Positions 41,301 to 53,300 of a stretch of 64,000 nucleotides of DNA are shown in pieces (the stretch's first letter is position 1; every line of letters begins with the position of its first letter). The position numbers and the translations under genes are program-made. This DNA comes from Misgurnus anguillicaudatus (Eukaryota; Chordata; Actinopteri; Cypriniformes; Cobitidae). The stretch spans positions 14,335,501-14,399,500 of the forward strand of contig NC_073342.2 of assembly GCF_027580225.2 (NCBI RefSeq), in the 5' to 3' direction. The notes beneath the pieces are model-generated. The model did no database searches and was not told the origin of the DNA. It saw nothing but the letters and a program-made list of their open reading frames with translations.

Positions 41301-44300
41301 CAAGCGACAATGGTAAGAAAATAGGAAAAACAATTGAGTAACCAATACTTGAAACTGGCACATAAAAGAACATCGTGCCACGGACACGTGAAAACGCAGA
41401 AACACGTCACTTAAACGAATTCAAATACAGTCACATTCCTATCTTACCATATCTGCAGTACTTACCTGACCAACAGGGTGCTCGAACTTCCAGAAGCTGG
41501 CGGAAGGCTCGTTATCTAGCGCCAGTGCTGTGATTGGCTTAAAGGCTCCGTTGAGGGCTTAAAACACCAACGAGCGCATTTGACTGTGCGCAAATAACAA
41601 GTGAAGTTAACCAGGACCTTAAAGATTTAATAAATTAGCCTAACTTTTCGAAGAACCTCGCTACACTACCCGACACTATACAAGCAAAGGGTCAATGCAG
41701 AATCATTCGGGAATGTACATAGACCCCAGGCTAATACAAACAATTAGGTCTGAAAACCCGAACTATATACAATCCTTGGACAAAAGTAACCTTGACACAG
41801 TAAACCACCTCCCAAATCAGTTCAACCACCTCACTCAAACGTACAAAAATGAAGAGGAGGGAATGCGTCAGATATCAGGGAAGAAGTTTATAACTCCTGT
41901 TGGTTAAATCAGAAGAGAGGGATACAGGGCGAAGTTGTTAAATCTGTCAAACACCGTTTCTTGCGTGGGGAAGGATGCCAAAACCAGCTCATGAATGGCC
42001 ACAGTTAATAAAAATCTAATTGTATGCCCAAAACCTTATATTGCTCTTAATAGATTTCATAGAAAATGAAACTATATCTTTTTTCCTAATGTAAGGTGTA
42101 AAATTGATGGTTCCAGCAGTCACCTGGTTTGCAGGTCTTCCCGTCCTCTTTCAGTTTAACTCCTGTTGGACAGGCACAGCTGTAGAAGGGCGGCACGGGA
42201 GAGAGGAGACACAGATGGGAACAGCCTCCGTTTCCTTCGCTACATGGAGTTTGAACTGTGGAGCAGTGAAAGATAAGAAGGAAAGCAATTAAACTGACGG
42301 TTCACACATTACTGCGTGACCTCTCGGTTAAATTATGACCAGAAAAAACAAGGGTTTGTGAACGTTTCACTACATACTCATCCCGTTTCGACTAAGTTCA
42401 TCAGATATGGCGTTTAATGATCCACTGAACTGAATGTCATTGTAAATACAGGTCTGGTTCATAAATAAGCAAGGCTTGAGCATTATTTTTGGAAATCCCC
42501 ATTTGAGATTGTGCTTGCGTAACATGTTATTTGTCCCATTAAGGTCGGGATCTTTTCACCTGAGACGACAGATTTAAGGAAAGAAACAGCAAAACAGCAA
42601 CCTCTGAACAATAGTAGGTGACGACAAAACAATCCATTTCCTGTAACAGGTTTTTCCATTTCCGCCAGGTCCGTCTCCGCTCGAGACGCATCTGTACGCT
42701 TGGGAAAACAACACATACGCCCCTGACCCAGCATTTGTTATCCAGTCACATGGTCGGCTTGCAGATGCGACGTCTGCTCAACACATTGTCCAAGGACACG
42801 CGAGGAAACTCAAAGAATACAGGCATTTTTTGGTAGATGAAGTGAAAAACACAGTGCTTGACTACAGATTGAAATCAGATTTTTAGAAAACACTTTCTTC
42901 ATCTGCATTTTATTGTGCTTCTAGTAAAAAGTCTAAATATCCATAAAGATAAATATACTATAAGAATATAATGTATATCTAGTTAAGTTTTTCTTCTTGG
43001 TAATCTGTTTTGGTAATCCCAGAACCTAACAAATGTTTTGTTTTTTGGATTTTTAAGGAAAACACCACCGTTTTTCAATATTTGACTTTGTTCTTACCTC
43101 AACTTAGATGAATACATACATATCTTTTTTCAATGTGTGCACACAGCGCTTCTTGAAAGTGTTAGCATTTAGCCTAGCCCCATACATTCCTATGGCCCGA
43201 AACAAAAGTTTTATTTTGTGTCACCATACTTATGTAACTACTCATATAACAGTCTTTAAATAGAGAAAACATGGAAGTGTTTGGTGGCTTCTAAATTCAT
43301 CCCTGTTTGGATCCTAAGGAATGAATGGGGCTAGGCTAAATGCTAACACATTCACGACACACTGTACAAAGATTAAAAGTGCACGCATTGAAAAAAGATA
43401 GAGATGTATTAATTCGTCTAAGTTGAGGTAACATAGTAAAATATTGAAAAAACGTGGTGTTTTTCTTTAAATATATTCAATTACATTCTTAAAAAATGTT
43501 TCTTAAAGGGATAGTTCACCCAAAAATGAAAACTATCTCCTGATTTTCTCACTCTCAAGCTATTCTCGATTTATATGATTATCTTTTTTCAGATGAACAC
43601 CATCTGAAAGAGTTTCGTTGCAAAACGAGATAACCACCGTTTTTTTAATTGTTCAGAAATCTCGTTTTTTGGTTGCGCATTCCAATTAATTTAAATTGAA
43701 CTGCAGTTGGTTTGTTTTGATTTAAACCTTCATAACTTAAAAAGTACAGCTAAGTAGCACCATAAAACAAAATAATAACATGATAACATAATAATAAACA
43801 TGTTTTGACAAAAATGTAAAAAAATGGATTTATCTCGTTTTGCAATGAAACTCTTCAAATGTCCTGCCTGTTCCAAGCTTTATAATGGTAGTAAATGGTG
43901 CTTCTGATTTGAAGCCCAAAAAAATGCATCCATCCTTCACAGAAGTAATCCACATGGCTTCAGGGGGTTAATAAAGGCCTTCAAAAGAATGATAAATGTG
44001 ATTTTGTAAGAAAAATATTAATATTTTAAAACTTTATTTAAACTAGATTCCAGTTACAGAGAGAAAATGTGTTTCCATCGTATGACACATTTTTTATTTA
44101 TATTTTACTTCGTTTTTACTACTTTAGGTTCTTTGCAGTTGAAAAAACTACTAAAAAGTGTTTTTTAAAACCTGAAAGGATCTTTGGGACCCTAAAAATG
44201 GTTCTTAAATTGCCTCGTTGCAAAGAACCCTTTTAAACCTTTATACACTGTACAGTATACAACATTTTAATGATGTTAATAATGATCTTTTTACTACAAT

Positions 44301-47300
44301 ATAAGGAAAACACTGATAAAGAAAAATATTTTTGCAGTGCAAATGTTAAGGGTCCTTCCAAATTCTCTAGATTTTCCAATTTCCAAGTGTTTTATTATCT
44401 TAGCTTTATCATAACAAACACTTACCTAGTTGTGTTTGCAGGCTGTTAAATGTTTCGGAGTAATCCACACCCCCACAGATTAATGTGGGGGTTGCTTCAA
44501 GCTGGGACTGTTCCCTGTCTCTAGTGAGGCGCTATGTTTATTTGCTCAGAGTGGAATGCCGGACACTTGAAAAATTTCGTTCCCAGAGAACCGCTCTCTC
44601 TAGATTGCCACATGGGACAAAAGGTCCAAACTTTTACAAAGACACATTACAGTACGCACTGAAATCGGAGCCTAAAAAATTAAACGGGGAATGTGAAGGA
44701 TTGCATTGGACTGCATGTCGATTCCCGAAAGTAACTTAATTATCCAAGCCTCTACACCTTGTTTTTTGTTCCTTTAAAACCTTTTTATAATAAACCACTT
44801 GGGTTTAAACATTATTCAGCGTGTATAAATTTGATTAAAGTATTTTAAAAGTCACATTCTTTCTGATCCCATTGTGTAAACCCTAGTTAGTGTGTATGTT
44901 GCTGTTTAAGCATAAATAATACCTGAAGAAAATGCTAAAGCTCAAAATTCACTGCCAGGCGATATATTTTCTTTAACAGAATTCCCCTTTTAAAGCCTAC
45001 AACGAACGGCCGGTTTGCACTACAGCCCTCTACTTCCTGCTTTAATGACGTCAGCAGAACAGTTTTTTGACTAAACTCCGCCCACAGGAATACATCAGTC
45101 GCCAGCTAAGCTAACGGCAAGCTAAGCTGCTATCGAATCACAACACACTAAACAAACTACACAATCAGAACTCGATATTAGATTTTTAGGACAGTGAAAA
45201 CGGCGCTATACAGATAAGTAAATTGTGTGAAAAATACCATGTGAAACATGAACACGTGTTATATTGCGCACTGTAAACCATCAAAGCTTCAAAACACAAA
45301 AAGGACGGGACCTTTTTAAAATGGTAAAATTTGTTAAATTAATCTGAATCCGTTATGCTACCTACACACCAAACGTGGGGAACCGCATTACTCGCTCTAG
45401 ACTACTCGCGGGATTTAACTTCGTGTCATGCGAAATTTTCGCTCAAGTTAAATATTTTCAACTTGGGCGAAGACGCGTTTGAGGCGAATAGCGCGTGTTT
45501 TTGCGGCAGACGTGCCGCCCATATCGCGTCATTCGCATCGCCCCACACGATGACGCGTCTAATCGCGTCTCGCATTAATTTGTATGTAATCTACTCGCGC
45601 AAATTGTTAAACTCGCATCTGGTGTGAACCCACAGTTACACTTAGCTAGATGAATATTTGCTAAACACCTAGGGGTGGTTTTCCAGATGAATCGAGGATT
45701 AGGACATTTTAGTAGTTTTCACTTACAAACCTTACAAAAAACAATACTGGTGTGCACCAAACAATGACACTGATATAGGTTAAGATATGTCAGTGTGTTT
45801 TTAATTTAGGTAGCATTTTAGTCTGGGACTGGGATAACCCTACCCCCTAAAGAATGATCTGTGGAAATCTACAAAGGTGTATTTTCTCCAAAAACCAAGT
45901 TTGGTTTAAACCAGCAGAATCAGTGTCGTGTTTGTAGGGGACTTACTGTTTGGCTGTCGCTCTGAGCCGAGCACCTGGATGTCCATCGGCGCGTAAATCC
46001 CATTAAGAATTTCTCGCCGCTTCTCTCCGGTGTGCTTGTTGCAGGCGTGGATGGAGCGCGTCTGCCAGTCGGTCCAGTAAAGCGTTTCGTTGTACAGCGT
46101 GAGGGCGAACGGGTGAGTGAGAGATCCTTGAACGACAGGCTCCCTGTTTTGTACACAAAAGTAAACAAACACATACATATCAAGTGTCCACATAAAGGCA
46201 ATGTGAAGCACCTTTTTGGAAGCAGACATTTTTTAAAAACCTACAAGCACTACGCAGAAAGTAAATTTAAAACCGAATAACATGCCTTCGGGAAATCTGG
46301 AGATTGTGCAATACCGAGTAACCACTATGAAAGCCTTCACGACTTCTTTCCGGGGGGTTTAGGGGGGAATTAAACAAATCAGGCTGTCATCAACCTGTAA
46401 ACCGCATCTGTTTCGGCTGTTAGCAGGGAGTTGACCCCGCTACATCTGCCCTTATTAAGTGAAGTTCCCTCGAAAAGCGAGAGTCTATTTGAGGCAAGCG
46501 CATCGAGTTTGTCTGGTCGAAACAACGGCCTACTCATGCACCAGGCCGACAGCGGACATAAATAAATGTAAGTGGATCAAAGCCGTGCCGGCCGCAGAAC
46601 CCTAATTCAGCACTATTCAGAAAAGGAGCGCTCATCAATCACCGAGCTATAGTGGGATGAGAGGGGATAAATTTTCCTGGGGAGGTGGCGGTGGGGGTGT
46701 GCATGAGCGTGTTTGAGGAGTTACAGTTAACATGTTGTTCACCCCTCGATCTTTAATAGCGTGTGACGAGCTACAGAACAGGGGGTCAGCGTTCTCGAAA
46801 CGTAATTACAAACAGACTTTTCACAGCTTTTGACATACTCTCGGTAACGTCTGGGGCTTTGAAGGCGGCAAACGAAAACAGCCATTAAACAGAGGTGTCG
46901 CAAGAGCCAGGCTTTTATTATTTTAAAACGGCCCAGGGTAAACGTTTGAAGCGAAGCGCTTACAAATTTACATTAGGGCGACAGTAAACAGACTCATGGA
47001 TAGAAAGCGTTTGTTCTTCGGCCAATTTTTGCGAAAGGACAGCGGAACCTTAAATGGCTTAATGCCACGAGCTTCATTACGAGACCGGAATAAATCACAC
47101 GCACCACTTAATCACGAGAAATGCAATTACTCAAAACTGAGTCTTTTCTGAAGCCGAATAAACGATTGCGAAAATCCCTGTAGTCTATCATTGGTTTTCA
47201 GGTTATACAACGTGGGTAAAAAAGTAAAGCTAATCATTTCTTGAAAATAAACAGGAACTCCTCTGGAAGTCACTATGGCCACATCCACACAAAGGCTGAG

Positions 47301-50300
47301 CTTTCCCTATCCGAGTTTTTCGTTTTCCTCGTTCAAATTTTTTGTAAAAAAGAAATATCGGTGTGCACACGAAACTATGTGACGCTGTTAGGTGGCATAG
47401 TGGTAGGGTCAAGACTTGGGGTGATGATATCATCATATAACAAAATATACAGATTGGCTGTATAGACAAATCTGCAAAGGTTTGTGCTCAGATTTATCCA
47501 CTTTAGTACCTGTATTTAATAAAATTGGGGTTTCAGGCTCCCAAAACGCCAGATCCAAGGAAGTCAAACATACGGCCCACAGGCCAAACATGACCCACAA
47601 ATAGGGCTGTGCAAAAATATCGATACAGCTAACTATCATGATATTTTGATCTCTACTATCGATATTTTTTAAAACATCAAATCCCTCTGTGTGCGTCAAA
47701 TGACGTCCCCTGCCGCTGCTGTAGTTGTCACTGTCCAGTTGTCTGCCATATACGGCCATTCGGCCAATGTCTCAGAAGTTAGAGCGAATGAGAAAATGGC
47801 AGAAAATTTAAAAACACCTGCAGCTTTCAAAGAGCTGCAGGTGTTCAGCTCTATTTTTTATTGCAATGTATCGCAACATGCAGCGAATTGTATCGTACCG
47901 TGATACGTATCGTATCGTGAGCCTTGTATTGTGATACGTATCGTATGGGGAGGAGCTTGCCAATACCCAGCCCTACCCACAAAGGTGTCCAATCTGGCGC
48001 GCATGATGATACAGTATTATTAAATATTAAGCTTACATATTTAAAAAAAAACTCAGGCGAGACACGGCAGTCGCGAGTGTCTAGTTAATTTTCTATAGGA
48101 GATATATGGAAAGCGGCTAAACAAGGACAATTTCACAGGCGGAGCATAGATGTCCGCACGCGATGCTTGTGAACCCCAAAATCCTGCCATTTCGGCAAGC
48201 GTGGCTCTTTTCACGGCAGGTGCCGAGAAAAGCAACCGTGGCGTGCCACGTACCGTGTATGAAATGCCTATGAATCAGTTTTTTAACAAGCCGCGATGGT
48301 GACAGCATAGTTTCTGTTAAATGTAGTGGCACACAGATGTCTAAAAATGAGAGTAGCGAGCAGCAACTGCCCCAAAACTGGTGATGTTGATCCGTCGAAG
48401 AAATGTAAGCAAGGTTCCCACACCTTGGTAAACTTCAAATTCAAGGACCTTTTAAGGACTTTCAAGGGCCTATACCCTCAAATTCAAGGACTAAATGTGG
48501 GGACACATTTCAAGTGAGAGCAAAGTTACATCATGTTACCTTTTAAGATACATTGTTACAGTTCCCTTTCGAGGGAACTTGCGCTGCGTCACTGCAGTGA
48601 CACTTCAGGGGTAAGTGCGTCTAAATGCGTATATCAAATTCAATGGTGAGGCTTTACGAAAAACACAAGGCGACGCGGGAGCCAGGATGTATATTGCAAT
48701 CTTGAAATATTGCAAAGGTTGGCGTTAAAGGGACGCAGGAAGTATGACAAGAGAGACGCAGCGTCTTGTTCCCTTCTCAGGAAACAACAGTTACATACGT
48801 AACCCGAGACGTTTTCATGTGTCAAACACAACTATGCAAAAAAGCATTTTGGTATGAACCAGAAGATATAAGCATTTAAAGCAAACAGTTTAGGATGTGT
48901 GCTTAAAAAGTCTAGAATCTTTATGATATTATCCTACACTACACAGGGAATAATATGGATTTTTTTTCCAGAAAACGTCTTGCATAAAATAGATTCAAGC
49001 AATTTCAATGACCTGTACCTATGTATGTATATTTTCAAAAACTTTCAAGGGCCTTGTATTTTTTTCCCAGATTCACAAACTTTCAAGGATTTCAAGGACC
49101 CATGGGAACCCTGATTTATGAATGATTTTGGCATTATTTGGTAATACAAAGAGGGTAAGGTATAAGCATAAGTAGGGGTGTAACGGTACGTGTATTCGAA
49201 CCGGACCGTTTCGGTTCAGGGCTTTCGGCACGGTGCACACGTGCACCGAATGGCCGAATGCATTTTGTGTGCGCCTGTGCGGAACATAATACGTGCGTTT
49301 CCGCACGAACATATTAAGTGGCGGAAGTCTCCGCGTTCAGCGCAAGTCTTCTGTCAAACATATAACATAATTCGGCCCGCAGAAAGATTTTTATTTACTT
49401 AGTTGTATATCCGTTTGATTATTGATGTAAACGTTTACGTGTCGTATCTAAAAGCGCATGTTAAACGCGTGTCAACGCGCTGCTTTGTTCTTTCAAAAGT
49501 GCGTGAGAGGATGCGCGTCTTTCGTTGCTACGCATTCATGAGACGCGCTTTCTGTGACAGCGAGAATAAGGAATGCGTGATCAGATTTTTCATCTGCACA
49601 TCACGTCAATCATATCATTGTGCCAATGCGATCAGCTGGTCGGGACAGAGAAGAGCTGTAACCCGGGCTTACTCAGCTGTCACTCAGCTGCGGAGGGGTT
49701 CGTTAAAGCTTACATTGACGACACAAGCAAAGATTAGGAGAAACGTGCAAAAGATCCAAGATGGCTATGTATGCACCTCACTAATCTCAAAATGAGTGTA
49801 TAATAAGTATATCATCATGTTGCTTGCTATGCAGTTACACATAGAGCAGTAATAATATTTTTATACAGAGATGGTACATAGCCAATTCAATACTGTGAGT
49901 TAAACAATCCAAAATAAATCAAAACAGAATTTTTTTGGTGGCAAAAATGTAGGCTAATAGTTCATAAATGTATTCAGGAATTGAATTTGTTAGTTCAAGG
50001 TTTTAGTAGAAAAAGTTTAAGAGAAGGTTAAGAAAAGAGTTACCTTCTGTTATAAAATAATGTAAAAAAGAACTTTGCAGTAGTATTTTATTTATTATTT
50101 TTTCATTTTATATATATTTTATATGTTATATTTTAATAAAAAGTGTTTAAAAAAAGTGTAAACAAATTGTAAAAAAAAGTTTATAATAATAAACAACCTG
50201 CAGTTTAATGATTGCATTTCTCCCTTACTGTACCGAAAATGAACCGAACCGTGGCTTCAAAACCGGGGTTCGCACCGAACCGTGATTTTTGCGTACCGTT

Positions 50301-53300
50301 ACACCCCTAAGCATAAGGTATAATTGTGTTAAGGTTCAATATAGAGGAATATAAATTAAGACCCCTGATCTGGATAAAGCTAAACGCATTTCTGTGTGGA
50401 CGGCCTAAAAAATATTTTGGTCTCTGCATATAGCACAGGTTTCTCCTTCGGTGTATGAGATTTAATTTGACTGCTAAGGACAGCTATACAATCAGATAAA
50501 TAACTGAATATGTGTTTTTAACAAGCTGCGTGATTTGATCTATCATACAAACCTGCAGTACAGACAAAATGGGACCTTCTTCAAACTTTTAAGTTTGTAG
50601 AGAAGCTAAAGTTTAATACTTGGGGTTTAAAATGAAAAGCATGAGGAATAGTAAACCACTAATTAAATTAAGCACCAGCAATTTGTCCACATCATTTGTG
50701 GGAGATTTGGTTGCCATTGCCCTATTTTGGCTTTCTTGCCAGTTGCAATGCATTCGCTTTTTAAGTGGGCCAAGCAGAACTCATTAAAAACTCAAAGTCA
50801 ATGCACAAGACTGCATGCCAATATGAAACACAGGCAACCAACATTTTGCAACCTCTTGCACCATTTTTCACTTTAATAGTTTATCTATTAGCAAAGACTT
50901 TTCCTGGTCTCCAGGTCTGGTTAGACTATTCGCCAATCCCACAAATCGACAAGCAATGCCAATCTCATGGTTTGGACATACCATTCTTTATTGAAGCTGC
51001 TTTGAAACCCTACATACACAAAGCATTTGTAAATCTTTGGCTCGGGTGTCCGAATCACAACCTTAATGTCAGGGGGGATCATGTTACGGCGGTAAATGGC
51101 GCGGAGGTCACCTCAAGTTTAGAACGAGTGGAGCGAGAGGAAGTCGGATGGGGGTTGCGTGCTGACTCCGTACGGGGAATGTTTGCACTTTAGCTGAGCG
51201 AATATCAACTGTTTGGATTGCGCCACAAAGTCATACTATTCAACCCCAATCTGAACATAGGGAAAATAATATGAGAAAATAAATAGAGGACGAGAATGTA
51301 AAAAATCCATATAAAATACTCACCGGCCGGTTCCATCCAAATTGGCCCTGTGAATGAAGCTGAGCTTGGCATCGGCCCAGTAAAGTTTCTGCTCTTCGAG
51401 GTCGATGGTCAATCCATTGGGCCAGAATATATCCTTCTGCACGATGATTTGTCGACTGGTGCCATCCATGCCCGCCCTCTCTATTCTTGGCTCCTCCCCC
51501 CAGTCCGTCCAATACATGTACCTGAGAAAGTAAGCAAGGCATGGGTCAAACTGGTTTTAATTTGCTCAGTGGAAACAACAAGGCACGCAGTTTGAATCTA
51601 GACATTTTCAACAAGTACAGCACGCAAACAATAAGAGAGTCAAAAACAATCATTCACAGTGTAAGATAGAGCTCGCAAGGGTTTAAATATTGACCAGAAG
51701 GCACTCAAGATTCAACAACATAGATTTGGAAACAGACTAAACAAAGAGAAGTGTTTTTTTTTTAAACCAAGCTGAATAGAAGCTACATTTTCCAGAGCCT
51801 GTCTTGCTTGAAACAGTTGATGTGAGACAAGCATAACAAAGCACTTAAACCCAAGTACAAGAACACTAACTTAGCTTAACTAATCTTGTCACGCACAAAA
51901 AAGTCATACCAGCCAAATTAAGCAGCTTTTGTTAACTGTTTCAAGAAGCATTAGCTATGCTAACCTAATAATTCATGTTAAAGGTGCTCTAAGCGAATTT
52001 ACGCGTTTTAGACCATAAAACGTTTTTTGTTACATACAGCAAACATCTCCTCACTATCTGCTTGCTGCCTGTCCGCTGATCAAATTGTAAAAAAGCGACC
52101 TCTGTAGACAACCTAGGCTCCACAAACTGCAATAAAAACAAAGTGGCCAAACCTACAAACAGAAACCATAACAACGTGTTCCAACCAATAAACGACAAGA
52201 AGTATTTGAGGGTGGGGGTTGGGCGCATTCATGAAAGCACAGAAGGGAGGCGGAGGAGTTAGCTACGCTCCGTTTGTTTGAAAACAGTTCAAACATCAAC
52301 AAAAAGTGACATCACACAGATTCGCTTAGAGCGCCTTTAAATATAAAAAATAAGTAATCGTTTTCAAAAGGTTTTAACTAGCTTTCAAATTAGTATGAAT
52401 TTTTTTTCAAGCAAATTAAAAGCTAAACAACTACTACTCTACATTAAACAAGACAATAAAAAATAAACGCTTACTTTACCTTAATTGCACTGTAGCAAAA
52501 AGAAACAAAATAATAAAAAAAATGTTTTTACTAATAATAAATAACCTAGCTGATCATTAGGGGTGTTCATTTCGATACCATACAGTATCGATTATTTCCG
52601 CCAACGATGCGATGTTTGCCAATCCATCAAACATTTCCTTGTTGCAATTACGATTCGGTTAATTTAACAATACTTTAATATTACGAGCCTAGTTAGCAAC
52701 TCACAAATGCATCCAACATATATAAACGTTTAATTCTTAAAAACAATAATAATAATAATAATTCAAAGCCACGATTTGCGTCGGATAGCAGTCACAACAT
52801 CTTTCAGTGTGGTTTCGCTGCTACAACCGCTTTGTTGTTGCATTGCATTTACTTGCTGACACTAGCGCACGTAAATAAACGAAAATGCCCTTTTTGGCGG
52901 AAATGCGTAGATGGACGTTACGTCAAGGAATGAGGACGCGGAGAGTGTCAAAATAAAGGTACCTCATATGGATATTTTATGTGTGGCATCGATGCATCAT
53001 ATCGTAAGACATGTAATTGACGCACCAATCCATAGCGATGTATTATTACACCTCTACTGATCAACTAGTCGGTTGTGGGCGTAGTCAAACAGTAAACAGA
53101 CATCAATAATAAAGTAAAGGTATTTTGCAAAAGCAATCATGCATGCAAAAAACAAACACTTTTGGTGTAAAGTTAAAAGAAAGTTTCTTGTATTTTATGC
53201 AGTACTAAACTGCATACATGGCGCAACAATGTTATTTCTGCAGGGCATTAAACAGTTTCATGCCTTCTTAAACAGAAACAATGCCCTGTTCATACAGTAC

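Noticed and set aside
50765..51193. 142-residue plus-strand frame
   Set aside because: The longest non-repeat frame, but it has no recognised domain and lies in an intron antisense to lrp5. A frame of this length can occur by chance in 64 kb.
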